Shown here: one piece after another, positions 17,847 through 26,710 of the stretch | Layout: every line of letters begins with the position of its first letter | How positions within the stretch are numbered: position 1 is the stretch's first letter | NCBI GenBank assembly: GCA_032464575.1 | Contig: JAWDKM010000003.1 | Span: 62,001-126,000, forward strand | Reading direction: 5' to 3' | Origin: Pontivivens sp032464575 | GTDB lineage: Bacteria > Pseudomonadota > Alphaproteobacteria > Rhodobacterales > Rhodobacteraceae | DNA length: 64,000 nucleotides | Notes under the pieces: model-generated | Database searches by the model: none | Seen by the model: the letters and a program-made list of their open reading frames with translations, nothing else | What the model was told of the DNA's origin: nothing | Program-made: the position numbers and the translations under genes

Positions 17847-18587
17847 ATGGACATCTGGCCCGCCGCTTTCGGACGGATCACCGTCGAGGAGACGGACAGC
17901 ACGCAGGCCGAGGCCGCGCGGCGGATCGAGGCGGGGCAGGCGCTGCCCTTCTGGGTCCTCGCCCGGCGGCAGGTCGCGGGCGTCGGCCGCCGGGGCCGGG
18001 CCTGGTCGATGCCGGAGGGTAATTTCGCGGGCAGCGTCGCCCTGCGCCCCGGCGGGCCGCTCGCACGCCGCGCCTTGCGCTCCTTCACCATGGCGCTCGC
18101 CCTGCGCGACGCGCTGGTGGAGCTGACGGGCCAGCCCGCGCTCTTCTCCCTCAAATGGCCCAATGACGTGCTCTGCCGGGAGCGCAAGCTTGCCGGCATC
18201 CTGTTGGAGAGCCGGGGCGACGCGCTGGTGATCGGCATCGGCGTGAACCTCGTCGCCGCCCCGCCGCAGGCCGCGTTGGAGGAGGGGGCGCTCGCCCCCG
18301 TCGACCTTGCCACCGCCGCCGGGATCCGGGTGACGCCCGAGGCCCTGCTCGACCTCATGGCCGCCGCCTTCGCCCGGCGCGAGGCGCTGCTGGTCTCCGA
18401 GGGGTTCGACGCCCAGCGGCGCGAGTGGCTGGCCCACGCCGCCCGCCTCGGTCAGCCCATCGTCGCGCGGCTCGCCGACCGGACGCTGACCGGCCGCTTC
18501 GACGGGGTGGACGGCGAGGGCGCGCTGATGCTCGCCACGCCCGGGGGCATCCAGCGCCTGCCCGCCGCCGACGTGCATTTCGCCTGA
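17847..18587 (+). CDS. birA: biotin--[acetyl-CoA-carboxylase] ligase
   Basis: The enzyme activates biotin with ATP and transfers it to the biotin carboxyl carrier protein. The 246-residue product has the nucleotide loop GVGRRGRAW (about 45-53) and KWPNDVLC (103-110), which bind biotinyl-AMP, and a GIGVNLVA motif. The N-terminal DNA-binding domain of E. coli BirA is missing, so it is a monofunctional ligase without repressor function. It begins directly after the nuoN stop. Confidence 0.93.
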   Translation: MDIWPAAFGRITVEETDSTQAEAARRIEAGQALPFWVLARRQVAGVGRRGRAWSMPEGNFAGSVALRPGGPLARRALRSFTMALALRDALVELTGQPALFSLKWPNDVLCRERKLAGILLESRGDALVIGIGVNLVAAPPQAALEEGALAPVDLATAAGIRVTPEALLDLMAAAFARREALLVSEGFDAQRREWLAHAARLGQPIVARLADRTLTGRFDGVDGEGALMLATPGGIQRLPAADVHFA

Positions 18588-18598
18588 GGAGGGAGCCC

Positions 18599-19390
18599 AT
18601 GCTGCTCGCCATCGATGTCGGAAACACCAACACCGTCTTCGCCGTGCACGACGGCAAGGGCTTCGTAGGCGAATGGCGCTGCTCGACCTATCACCAGCGC
18701 ACCGCGGACCAGTACTACGTCTGGCTGCGCCAGCTCATGGAGTTCAACGGCTTCAACGGGATCACCATCGACCAGGTTGTGATCTCGTCGGTCGTGCCGC
18801 AGGTCGTCTTCAACCTGCGTGTGCTGTCCGACCGCTACTTCAACTGCCGCCCGCTGGTGGTGGGCAAGGCCGACTGCGATCTGCCCGTCGACGTGCGGGT
18901 GGACGAGGGCACCGTGGTCGGCGCCGACCGGCTGGTGAACACCGTGGCGGGCCACGACCGGTTCGGCGGCGATCTCGTCATCGTGGATTTCGGCACCGCG
19001 ACCACCTTCGACGTGGTGGACACGGACGGCGCCTATGTGGGCGGCGTGATCGCGCCGGGGGTGAACCTCAGCCTGAAGGCCCTACATGAGGCCGCAGCCG
19101 CGCTCCCGCATGTGGACGTGACCAAACCGCAGCGCGTCGTCGGCACCAACACCGTCGATTGCATGCAGTCTGGTGTCTTCTGGGGCTATGTCGGCCTTGT
19201 CGAGGGCATCTGCAAACGGATCCGGGGCGAACGCGACCGCCCGATGAAAGTCGTCGCGACCGGGGGGCTTTCGACCCTCTTCAACCAGGGGACGGACGTG
19301 ATCGATCACATCGACACGGAACTGACCATGCACGGTCTCGTCCTCATCAACGATTTCAACAGAAAGACTGTGAATGAGCAAAACGGATAG
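18599..19390 (+). CDS. coaX: type III pantothenate kinase
   Basis: This enzyme phosphorylates pantothenate, the first step of coenzyme A synthesis. The 263-residue product opens with MLLAIDVGNTNTVFAV, the phosphate-binding motif of the ASKHA fold, followed by VGADRLVNTVAGHDRF and IVDFGTATTFDVVD, all diagnostic for CoaX rather than CoaA. A GAGGAGGGAG site precedes the ATG. Its last 17 bases overlap the start of the RNase J gene. Confidence 0.94.
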   Translation: MLLAIDVGNTNTVFAVHDGKGFVGEWRCSTYHQRTADQYYVWLRQLMEFNGFNGITIDQVVISSVVPQVVFNLRVLSDRYFNCRPLVVGKADCDLPVDVRVDEGTVVGADRLVNTVAGHDRFGGDLVIVDFGTATTFDVVDTDGAYVGGVIAPGVNLSLKALHEAAAALPHVDVTKPQRVVGTNTVDCMQSGVFWGYVGLVEGICKRIRGERDRPMKVVATGGLSTLFNQGTDVIDHIDTELTMHGLVLINDFNRKTVNEQNG

Positions 19391-21050
19391 CCTCGTCTAC
19401 GTCGCCCTGGGCGGCGCCGGCGAGATCGGGATGAACATGTACCTCTACGGCTACGGGCGGGAGGGCAAGCGGCGCTGGATCATGGTGGATGCGGGCGTCG
19501 CCTTTCCGGATATGGATAGCTCGCCCGGCGTGGACCTGATCACCGCCGATCCCGAATTCATCGTGCAGCGGGCCCACGCGCTCGACGCGATCTTCATCAC
19601 CCACGCGCATGAGGACCATGTGGGCGCCATCGGGCGCCTGTGGCCCGAGCTGAAGGCGCCGGTCTACGCCCGCGAGTTCACCGGCGAGATCGCCCGCGGC
19701 AAGATGGAGGAGGCGGGCCAGAACCCCGACGAGGTGCGCATCGTCGCCCCCTGGCCGGAGGTGGTGGAGGCCGGCCCCTTCAAGGTGGGCTTCCTGCCGA
19801 TCAGCCACTCGGTGCCCGAGACCTCGGCGCTGGTCATCGACAGCCCCGCGGGCCGGGTGCTGCACACCGGCGACTGGAAGGCGGACCGCGATCCGCAGGT
19901 GGGCGAGCCTTACGACCCCGACGCGATTGCCGAGGTGGCGAAGGACGGGCTGCTGGCGCTGGTCTGCGATTCCACCAATGTGTTCTCCAAGCATCCGGGC
20001 CGCAGCGAGAGCGAGCTGGTCGAGCCCATCACGGAGCTTCTGCGCAACCAGCCCGGCATGGTGGTCGCGACCACCTTCGCCTCCAACGTCGCGCGGCTCC
20101 GCACGCTGGCGCTGGCCGGGCAGGCGGCGGGGCGCTCGATCGTCGTGATCGGCCGCGCGATGCACAAGATGCTGGGCGCGGCGAAGAAGACGGGTCTGCT
20201 CACCGACTTCCCGCCCATCCTCGACCCGAACGAGGGGGCGGACCTGCCGGCAGAGAACGTGCTGGTGCTGGCCTCGGGCTCCCAGGGCGAGCGGCGCGCG
20301 GCCTCGGCCCAGCTCGCCCGCGGCGGCTACGGGAAGCTGGAGATGCGGGACGGCGATACGTTCCTCTTCTCCTCCAAGACCATCCCGGGCAACGAGGTCG
20401 CGGTCGGGCAGATCGAGAACGCCTTCGCCCTGCTCGGCGTCGACGTGGTGGGCGAGGAGGGGGGCCTCTACCACGTCTCCGGCCACGCCAACCGGCCGGA
20501 CCTGCTGGAGATGCACCGCCTCACCAAGCCGCAGTTCCTGATCCCGATGCACGGCGAGTACCGGCACCTGCGCGAGCATGCGAAGCTGGCGCAGGGCACG
20601 CAGATCACCCCTGTCATCGCGCCCAACGGCACCATGGTGGACCTGTCGGGCAACGACGCGAAGGTCGTCGACATGATCGAGACCGGGCGCCGCTACGTGG
20701 ACGGCTCGGTCAGCTACGGCGCGATGGACGGCATCGTGCGCGACCGGCTGCGCATGGCGATGCGGGGACTCCTGGTCGTCAACGTCGTCTTCGACGACCA
20801 GGCCAACCTGCTGGGCGATGCGTGGGTCGAGGCGAAGGGCCTCTTCACCGATATCGACGGGGAGGAGGCGGCGCTTCAGGGCGAGCTGGAGGCCGCCATC
20901 ACCAAGGAGCTCGCCGGGGCCCGCCGCAAGGTCCGCGCCGACGACGATCTGGTGGAGCGACTGGCGAGCCAGGCGGCATCCAACCGCACCAACCGGATGA
21001 TCGGGAAGAAGCCGGAGGTCATCGTGATGATCAACCGGCTGCAGGACTGA
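19374..21050 (+). CDS. rnj: ribonuclease J
   Basis: This is a metallo-beta-lactamase/beta-CASP ribonuclease with 5'-3' exo- and endonuclease activity in RNA maturation and decay. The 558-residue product has the zinc motif HAHEDH at residues 77-82, the later histidines (SHSVPE, HTGDWK), and the beta-CASP motifs (ATTFASNVAR, ASGSQGE, VSGHANRPDL). The start lies inside coaX. The frame ends close to the convergent EF-hand gene with a hairpin between them, which closes the nuo-birA-coaX-rnj transcription unit. Confidence 0.93.
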   Translation: MSKTDSLVYVALGGAGEIGMNMYLYGYGREGKRRWIMVDAGVAFPDMDSSPGVDLITADPEFIVQRAHALDAIFITHAHEDHVGAIGRLWPELKAPVYAREFTGEIARGKMEEAGQNPDEVRIVAPWPEVVEAGPFKVGFLPISHSVPETSALVIDSPAGRVLHTGDWKADRDPQVGEPYDPDAIAEVAKDGLLALVCDSTNVFSKHPGRSESELVEPITELLRNQPGMVVATTFASNVARLRTLALAGQAAGRSIVVIGRAMHKMLGAAKKTGLLTDFPPILDPNEGADLPAENVLVLASGSQGERRAASAQLARGGYGKLEMRDGDTFLFSSKTIPGNEVAVGQIENAFALLGVDVVGEEGGLYHVSGHANRPDLLEMHRLTKPQFLIPMHGEYRHLREHAKLAQGTQITPVIAPNGTMVDLSGNDAKVVDMIETGRRYVDGSVSYGAMDGIVRDRLRMAMRGLLVVNVVFDDQANLLGDAWVEAKGLFTDIDGEEAALQGELEAAITKELAGARRKVRADDDLVERLASQAASNRTNRMIGKKPEVIVMINRLQD

Positions 21051-21055
21051 GGGCA

Positions 21056-21077
21056 GGGCCGCGGCGCACCGCGGCCC
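21056..21077. terminator. hairpin between convergent rnj and EF-hand genes
   Basis: GGGCCGCGG and CCGCGGCCC form a perfect 9-bp stem with the four-base loop CGCA. It starts six bases after the rnj stop and ends seven bases before the stop of the gene on the other strand, so it can serve both. There is no clear T tract, so it may act with Rho or as an mRNA end stabiliser. Confidence 0.55.
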
Positions 21078-21083
21078 CCGATC

Positions 21084-21698
21084 TCACTGGCCGTCGCGGC
21101 GGTAGAGCACGACCGGCAGCAGGGCGCTGTCGGCCCGGGCCATCCGCGCCGTCTCCTCGATCCCGGCCTGCGTCGCGTCGCGATAGGCCGCAAGCTCGGT
21201 ATCGGAGACCTCGCCGGAGCCGTCGCTGTCGATCTCGCCGAACTTCTCGGCCAGCTCCTCGGGCGTTTCCTCGGCCTCGGACGGGTTGGGGGAGATCTGC
21301 TGGAGCGCGATCTGCGGGTCGAGCTGCAGCGTGACGCCGCTCTCCTCCATCGGGTCGCGCAGCACGACGAGCGCCTCGTCGGACGTCTCCCCGGCCGCGG
21401 CCGGGATCAGCTCCGCAGGCGTCTCGGCGGCGGCTGCCTCGGTCGCCGCGGGCGCCGTGCCGCAGCTCTCGTACTCGGCGGCGCTGACGATGCCGTCGCC
21501 GTCCGTGTCGATGCGGTCATAGGCCCGGATCAGGCCGTCCGGCGCCTCGTTCGGGGTGATGACGCCGTTGCCGTCGGCATCGGCCTCGGCGTAGGCCACG
21601 GCGCAGACGGTGTCCGCCTCTTGCGCCATGCTCGGGGTCGGTACGGCCATCATTCCGATGACGGCCAGATAGGTCAGGTCGTGCTTGAACTGGATCAT
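21084..21698 (-). CDS. secreted EF-hand calcium-binding protein
   Basis: The 204-residue product has a signal peptide (MIQFKHDLTYLAVIGMMAVP, cleavage near SMAQ at 26). Two canonical EF-hand loops follow at about residues 40-51 (DADGNGVITPNE) and 64-75 (DTDGDGIVSAAE), and a third near the C-terminus (DSDGSGEVSDTE). The middle is Ala/Glu-rich. It is probably a periplasmic calcium sensor or buffer. The ATG at 21698 has an AGGAG site eight bases upstream; longer in-frame starts are unsupported. A perfect CRP/FNR-type palindrome lies about 117 bases upstream. Confidence 0.85.
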   Translation of the reverse strand: MIQFKHDLTYLAVIGMMAVPTPSMAQEADTVCAVAYAEADADGNGVITPNEAPDGLIRAYDRIDTDGDGIVSAAEYESCGTAPAATEAAAAETPAELIPAAAGETSDEALVVLRDPMEESGVTLQLDPQIALQQISPNPSEAEETPEELAEKFGEIDSDGSGEVSDTELAAYRDATQAGIEETARMARADSALLPVVLYRRDGQ

Positions 21699-21814
21699 GT
21701 GAAAACTCCTCGGGCCTCTTGTCGCTTCTCCGGCGCGCAATCGGGTGCGCCGTCCTTGGCCTCCCGCACCCGATAAATGCGAGCGAGTGCCCGACGTTCC
21801 CTTCTCGATTGCGT

Positions 21815-21832
21815 TTGTGAAGTAGATCACAA
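21815..21832. promoter_or_regulatory. CRP/FNR-family operator palindrome
   Basis: TTGTGA and TCACAA are separated by exactly six bases, a perfect match to the TGTGA-N6-TCACA consensus of CRP-type regulators. It lies 117-134 bases upstream of the EF-hand gene start and 170 bases or more past the helicase stop on the same strand, so the EF-hand gene is the only likely target. Confidence 0.55.
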
Positions 21833-21948
21833 CCTTGGGATGAACAGGCTGCGACTAAAGCAGCTTTTCGCGCACAATTTTCATCGTTTTGCAAAGATGA
21901 GGAGGATCCATGAGCGGGATCCGGCACGTCCGCTCCCCAAAACGAGAA

Positions 21949-21980
21949 CACCTCCCGCGCCGTTGAGGGCAGGGGAGGTG
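21949..21980 (-). terminator. probable terminator of the DEAD-box helicase gene
   Basis: CACCTCCC and GGGAGGTG form an 8-bp stem around a 16-base loop. Read on the minus strand, it begins 26 bases after the helicase stop and is followed by TCTCGTTTTGGGG, a weak T-rich tail. It fits an intrinsic terminator for the helicase transcript. Confidence 0.5.
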
Positions 21981-22005
21981 CGATGGTCTTCGGCGAGACG
22001 CGGGA

Positions 22006-23481
22006 TCAGGCGGCGGCGCCGGTCGATCCCTCTTCCGCCTCGGCCTCGACGGCGGTCTCCGCGTCGTCCGCCTTGGCGCTCTTGCGCGTGGGCTTGGGCA
22101 GCTTGATCTCGCGCAGCATGAAGGCGGGGACGTGGTCGCCCATGCCGACGATCCGGTTGTCGTCCCGCCGTCCGCGGCCGCGACCGCTGCGCTCACGCCG
22201 GCGGGGCTCCTTCTCGGGAGCCTGCGGCTCGGTGGCGACCTCCACCGTCTCCTCCGCCTTGCGGGACCGGCTGCGGGAGCGGGCGCGCTTGGGCTTCTCC
22301 TCCTCCGCGCCGTCCTCCGCCGTCTCGGGCATGCCGGTCAGCGGGCTGTCGATGCGGGGGATCTCCTTCTCCACGAGCTCCTCGATCTTCTCGAGGTACT
22401 TCTGCTCGTGCGGGAAGCAGATCATCACCGCCTTGCCCTCGCGCCCGGCGCGGCCCGTCCGGCCGATGCGGTGCACGTAGTCCTCCGAATGGATCGGCAC
22501 GTCGAAGTTGAAGACGTGGGACACGTTCGGAATGTCGAGCCCGCGGGCTGCCACGTCGGAGGCCACCAGCAGCTTCAGATCGCCGCCGCGGAAGCCGTCG
22601 AGCGTCTTCATCCGCACCGACTGGTCGAGATCGCCGTGGATGGCGGCGGCGTCCATGCCGTGCTTCTTCAGCGACTTCGCGACGATGTCCACGTCGCGCT
22701 TGCGGTTGCAGAAGATGATGCCGTTCGTGAGGTTCTCCTCCGCCTCGATCAGGCGGCGCAGCACCTCGCGCTTCTCCCCGTCCGCGCCCTTCTTGCCGGA
22801 GGGTTTGTGAAGCACGACGGCCTGCGTGATCGTCTCGGAGGTCGTGGCCTGCCGCGCGACCTCGACCCGCACGGGGTTGTGCAGGAAGGTCTCGGTGATC
22901 CGCGTGATCTCCGGCGCCATGGTGGCCGAGAAGAACAGCGTCTGCCGGGTGAAAGGCGTCAGGCCGAAGATGCGCTCGATATCCGGGATGAAACCCATGT
23001 CGAGCATCCGGTCGGCCTCGTCCACCACCATGACCTGCACGCCGGTCAGCATCAGCTTGCCGCGCTCGAAATGGTCGAGCAGCCGGCCCGGCGTCGCGAT
23101 CAGCACGTCGACGCCGCGGTCGATCAACTTGTCCTGATCCTTGAAGCTCACGCCGCCGATGAGCAGCGCCATGGTGAGCTTGTGATACTTGCCATAGATC
23201 TCGAAGTTCTCGGCCACCTGGGCCGCAAGCTCCCGTGTCGGGCAGAGGATCAGCGAGCGGGGCATCCGGGCGCGTGCGCGGCCCTGCGCCAGGATCGAGA
23301 TCATCGGCAGCGTGAAGCTGGCCGTCTTGCCGGTGCCGGTCTGGGCGATGCCCAGCACGTCCTTGCCCATCAGGGCATGGGGAATGGCTTCGGCCTGGAT
23401 CGGGGTGGGCGTCTCGTAGCCCGCTTCCGTCACGGCCTTCAGAACCTTCTCGTCGAGATCGAGATCGGTGAATTTCGTCAT
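22006..23481 (-). CDS. DEAD-box ATP-dependent RNA helicase (RhlE-like)
   Basis: The 491-residue product unwinds RNA duplexes, probably in cold adaptation, ribosome assembly or RNA decay. All helicase motifs are present: the Q motif (TPIQAEAIP), AQTGTGKT, PTRELA, DEAD (VDEADRMLD), SAT, and HRIGRTGRAG. From about residue 385 the tail is charged and Arg-rich (KRARSRSRSRK, RRRERSGRGRGRRDD), typical of RNA-binding extensions. The ATG at 23481 with AAGGATC upstream gives the family start MTKFTDLDL; upstream in-frame starts are not used. Confidence 0.93.
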   Translation of the reverse strand: MTKFTDLDLDEKVLKAVTEAGYETPTPIQAEAIPHALMGKDVLGIAQTGTGKTASFTLPMISILAQGRARARMPRSLILCPTRELAAQVAENFEIYGKYHKLTMALLIGGVSFKDQDKLIDRGVDVLIATPGRLLDHFERGKLMLTGVQVMVVDEADRMLDMGFIPDIERIFGLTPFTRQTLFFSATMAPEITRITETFLHNPVRVEVARQATTSETITQAVVLHKPSGKKGADGEKREVLRRLIEAEENLTNGIIFCNRKRDVDIVAKSLKKHGMDAAAIHGDLDQSVRMKTLDGFRGGDLKLLVASDVAARGLDIPNVSHVFNFDVPIHSEDYVHRIGRTGRAGREGKAVMICFPHEQKYLEKIEELVEKEIPRIDSPLTGMPETAEDGAEEEKPKRARSRSRSRKAEETVEVATEPQAPEKEPRRRERSGRGRGRRDDNRIVGMGDHVPAFMLREIKLPKPTRKSAKADDAETAVEAEAEEGSTGAAA

Positions 23482-23620
23482 GTAGATCCTTCGCGCGGTG
23501 TGAGTTGCGGCTTCATGTTTGGCCGCTCTCATCCACAGCGACCGGTGCCACCCGAATTGGTGGCGCTTCAATGACTGCGCGGCATATGACAATTTCAGCC
23601 GCCGGAGTCAATAAAACAGC

Positions 23621-24526
23621 CTAAAGCCCCGCTGCTCCGCTGCGGAATTGCGCCAACAGGTCGCGCAGGACGTCCCGCGCATGGGTGACGCGCGGGGTCC
23701 GGAGCGCGCCGCGCGACCAGGTGAGGTAGAGCGGATTGGCGGGCGGCTCCGGCGCATCCAGCCGCGCGAGCATGCCAGTGCGCACGCCATCCGCCGCGAC
23801 GTAGTCGGGCAGCACCGTCCAGCCAAGCCCGGCCTCAGCCATGTCGCGCAGCAGCCGCAGGTCCGGTGCCGTGGCGCGCGGCGGCGGCAGGGTTCCGGAC
23901 ACATGCCCTGCGGCCGCGATGACCGTGCGGATCAGCGGCAGGTCCGTATCGTAGGCGAGCGGGGCATGGGCCAGCGCGTCCGCGAGACTCGGCGCGCGCT
24001 GTGCGGCGATCCAGCGCGGGCTCGCCACCGCCAGCAACCGCTCCTCGGCGATCTGTTCCGCGCCCAGTGCCGGGTCGTCGGGGGCCGATGCGGTAATGGC
24101 AAGCTCGGCCTGCCCGTCGGCGAGGGCGGCATAGATCGCCTCCGCCCCGCCGAGTGCGATCCGCAGGTCCACCCCGCTCTCCGCTAGCCGGGTGAGGGCG
24201 GGGACGAGCGCGTGCTGGACGAATTCCGGCGGACCGATCAGGCGCACGATGCCCTCGACCCCCGCACCCCGGGCGCGCAGGCGCGCGTATCGCGCCTCGA
24301 TCCCGTCGAGCGCACCGCCCACCGCATCGGCCAGATCCTCGGCCATCGGCGTCGGCTCCACCCCCCGCGCGTGCCGGGTGAAGAGCGGCCGGCCGAGCTG
24401 ATCCTCCAAGAGCCGGATATGGGTGGAGGCCGCCGGCTGGGTGATGCCGAGCCGCGCGGCGGCAGCAGAGATCGAGCCGGTGCGGCGCACTTCCAGAAAG
24501 GTGCGAAGGGGGATGAGCGGAACCAT
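23621..24526 (-). CDS. LysR family transcriptional regulator
   Basis: The 301-residue product has the winged helix-turn-helix of LysR regulators at residues 5-65 (FLEVRRTGSISAAAARLGITQPAASTHIRLLEDQLG) and a substrate-binding domain from about 90. It is transcribed away from the DJ-1/PfpI gene, with only 96 bases between the starts, so it most likely controls that gene and possibly the ferredoxin reductase downstream. The ATG at 24526 is followed by the usual MVPLIPLRTFLEV start. The inducer is unknown. Confidence 0.9.
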   Translation of the reverse strand: MVPLIPLRTFLEVRRTGSISAAAARLGITQPAASTHIRLLEDQLGRPLFTRHARGVEPTPMAEDLADAVGGALDGIEARYARLRARGAGVEGIVRLIGPPEFVQHALVPALTRLAESGVDLRIALGGAEAIYAALADGQAELAITASAPDDPALGAEQIAEERLLAVASPRWIAAQRAPSLADALAHAPLAYDTDLPLIRTVIAAAGHVSGTLPPPRATAPDLRLLRDMAEAGLGWTVLPDYVAADGVRTGMLARLDAPEPPANPLYLTWSRGALRTPRVTHARDVLRDLLAQFRSGAAGL

Positions 24527-24527
24527 G

Positions 24528-24545
24528 CCATAACCTGATCTATGG
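24528..24545. promoter_or_regulatory. inverted repeat next to the LysR start
   Basis: CCATA and TATGG are separated by eight bases directly in front of the LysR start codon, in the short region shared with the divergent PfpI-like gene. An imperfect dyad in this place is expected for an autoregulated LysR-type regulator. It is short, so chance cannot be excluded. Confidence 0.35.
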
Positions 24546-24622
24546 CGGGTACGCATTTCAATGATTTTTCCGGCGGGCCCTGCCTGCCCATCTTGGGTGC
24601 ACCGCAACCCAAGGAGGTTCCC

Positions 24623-25324
24623 ATGACCCGCAAGGCGCTTTTCGTTCTGACCTCGCACGACCGCATCGGCGAGACCGGCCGGCCCACCGGCTTCTACTGG
24701 GAGGAGCTGGCGCTTCCATACCTGGAGCTGACCGCCCACGGCTACGACGTCGAATTCGCGAGCATCGAGGGCGGGGCAGCCCCCGCCGATCCCGGTTCCG
24801 CCAAGGAGGAAGGGCGGCCCGAGCCCGTCGCCCGCATCATGGCCGATGCCGACGCGATGGCGCGCATCGCCGACACCACCCCGATCGCGGAGGTCGACGC
24901 CACCGCCTACGACCTCGTCTACCTGCCCGGCGGCCACGGCACGATGTGGGATCTGGCACAGAGCGCCGATTTGGGCCGCGTGCTCTCCACCGCTTGGGCG
25001 ACGGGCGCGGTGGTCGGCGCGGTCTGCCACGGCCCCGCGGGGCTGCTCGCCGCAAGAGCCGAGGACGGCAAGCCACTCGTCGCCGGGCGCCGCGTCAACG
25101 CCTTCACCGATGCCGAGGAGGTCGCCGTCGGCCTCGCCGAGACCGTGCCGTACCTGTTGGAGACCCGCCTGCGCGAGCAGGGCGCGGTCTTCGAGGCGAA
25201 CCCGCAGCACTTTGCCGCCCATGCCGTGCGCGACGGGCGGCTGGTGACGGGGCAGAACCCGGCCTCCACCCCGGCGGTGACCGCACTTCTTCTTGAAGCG
25301 CTGGAGGCACGCGCGGCCGCCTGA
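24623..25324 (+). CDS. type 1 glutamine amidotransferase domain protein (DJ-1/PfpI)
   Basis: The 233-residue product belongs to the DJ-1/PfpI superfamily in the Hsp31-like branch, whose members act as glyoxalase III, deglycase or chaperone against reactive carbonyls. The nucleophile elbow AVCHGPAG (Cys near residue 137) and the preceding YLPGGHGTMWD are clear, and the N-terminal segment ETGRPTGFYWEELALPY is typical of this branch. It has an AAGGAGG site. The divergent LysR gene is its likely regulator. Confidence 0.9.
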   Translation: MTRKALFVLTSHDRIGETGRPTGFYWEELALPYLELTAHGYDVEFASIEGGAAPADPGSAKEEGRPEPVARIMADADAMARIADTTPIAEVDATAYDLVYLPGGHGTMWDLAQSADLGRVLSTAWATGAVVGAVCHGPAGLLAARAEDGKPLVAGRRVNAFTDAEEVAVGLAETVPYLLETRLREQGAVFEANPQHFAAHAVRDGRLVTGQNPASTPAVTALLLEALEARAAA

Positions 25325-25385
25325 GCGGTTGATGCGCGGGCGTGGCGCGGCTAAGCACATTGCGGCTCGACAGCAGGAGACCGCG

Positions 25386-26198
25386 ATGACCTACACCGCC
25401 GCCACGCCCGAAGCCGAGCTGCCCAAGGGGCTGCGGGGCGTCACGTTCCTCACCGTCACCGGCGTGACCCACTGGACCGACCGCACCTTCTCCTTCACCT
25501 GCCAGCGACCCGCGAGCCTGCGCTTCCGCTCCGGCGAGTTCGTGATGATCGGGCTGGTGGACGGGGAGCGGCCGCTGCTGCGCGCCTATTCCATCGCGAG
25601 CCCCGCGTGGGAGGAGCATCTGGAGTTCTACTCCATCAAGGTGCAGGACGGCCCGCTCACCTCCCGCCTCCAGCATCTGAAGCCGGGCGACGAGATCGTG
25701 ATGCGCGCAAAGCCCGTCGGCACGCTGGTGCACGACGCGCTGACGCCGGGCAAGCGGCTGATCCTGTTCTCCACCGGCACCGGCATCGCGCCCTTCGCCA
25801 GCGTGATCCGCGACCCCGAGACCTACGAGAAGTTCGACGAGGTCATCCTCACCCACACCTGCCGCGAGGTGCACGAGCTCGACTACGGCAAGGACCTGAT
25901 CCGCCATATCGAGGAGCACGAGTTCCTGCCGGAGATCGTGGGCGACAAGCTCACCCTGATCTCCACCACCACCCGCGAGACGTCCGAGAAGACGGGTCGC
26001 ATGACCGACTGGCTGCGCGACGGCCGCTTTGCCGAGGCGACGGGCGCGCCCCTTGATCCGGCCACCGACCGGGTGATGATCTGCGGCTCCATGGCGATGC
26101 TTCAGGAGCACAAGGCGATCTGCGAGGCGGCCGGGATGAAGGAGGGCTCGAACTCCGACCCCGGCGATTTCGTCATCGAGAAGGCCTTCGTGGACTGA
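25386..26198 (+). CDS. fpr: ferredoxin--NADP(+) reductase
   Basis: This flavoenzyme moves electrons between NADPH and ferredoxin or flavodoxin. The 270-residue product has the FAD-binding motif RAYSIAS (about residues 64-70), the loop YSIKVQDGPLTSRLQHL, the NADP motif FSTGTGIAPF, and MICGSMAML; it ends in VEKAFVD-type sequence (IEKAFVD), typical of the bacterial subclass. It lies 61 bases after the PfpI-like gene and may be transcribed with it, which suggests a stress-defence context. Confidence 0.93.
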   Translation: MTYTAATPEAELPKGLRGVTFLTVTGVTHWTDRTFSFTCQRPASLRFRSGEFVMIGLVDGERPLLRAYSIASPAWEEHLEFYSIKVQDGPLTSRLQHLKPGDEIVMRAKPVGTLVHDALTPGKRLILFSTGTGIAPFASVIRDPETYEKFDEVILTHTCREVHELDYGKDLIRHIEEHEFLPEIVGDKLTLISTTTRETSEKTGRMTDWLRDGRFAEATGAPLDPATDRVMICGSMAMLQEHKAICEAAGMKEGSNSDPGDFVIEKAFVD

Positions 26199-26445
26199 GC
26201 GCCACACCTTCGGCCCAACCGCATCCCGGCCTTGCCCTGCCGGCCCGCCTCTGCCCAACTGGAAACGCTGCCGGGGGGCGGCATTCGCGGGGGATATCGG
26301 GGCTCTCTTCTTTCGGACGGCAGTTTTGTCGCAGTCCCTTTCGGGGACCGGTCACGTTTGGGCAAGAAACGTGCCTTCAAATGGCCCGAAACCTCCTGCG
26401 TCTTGGGGCGTGAGACCCGCTGACAAGAACGAGGGGACGAGTGGT

Positions 26446-26706
26446 ATGCTGGACTTTCTGATCGGGGCCGTGATGGTGCCGCTCTCATTGATCCTGAGGC
26501 TGGTATCGACGATCCGCGATGCGGGCCCCGTCGGCGGGGCGATGATCGTCGCCGGCATCGTGGTCGGTATGCTGGCGCTGGCCTGGATCATACGGGAACT
26601 TGGCGGGCGCAAGATCGTGCGCACCGCCAGCCGCTCGCGCCAGTACATCGGGGCCGACGAGCTGCGCTCGATGCGCCACTCCCGGATGGACCGCCCGATG
26701 CGCTGA
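26446..26706 (+). CDS. small membrane protein of unknown function
   Basis: The 86-residue product has two hydrophobic segments (about residues 1-20 and 29-50) and a basic C-terminal tail (RKIVRTASRSRQYIGADELRSMRHSRMD, about 55-84). It stands in a 247-base gap after fpr and stops four bases before the convergent His-rich protein gene. GAGGGG upstream can serve as ribosome binding site. No family is recognised. Confidence 0.6.
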   Translation: MLDFLIGAVMVPLSLILRLVSTIRDAGPVGGAMIVAGIVVGMLALAWIIRELGGRKIVRTASRSRQYIGADELRSMRHSRMDRPMR

Positions 26707-26710
26707 GCGG

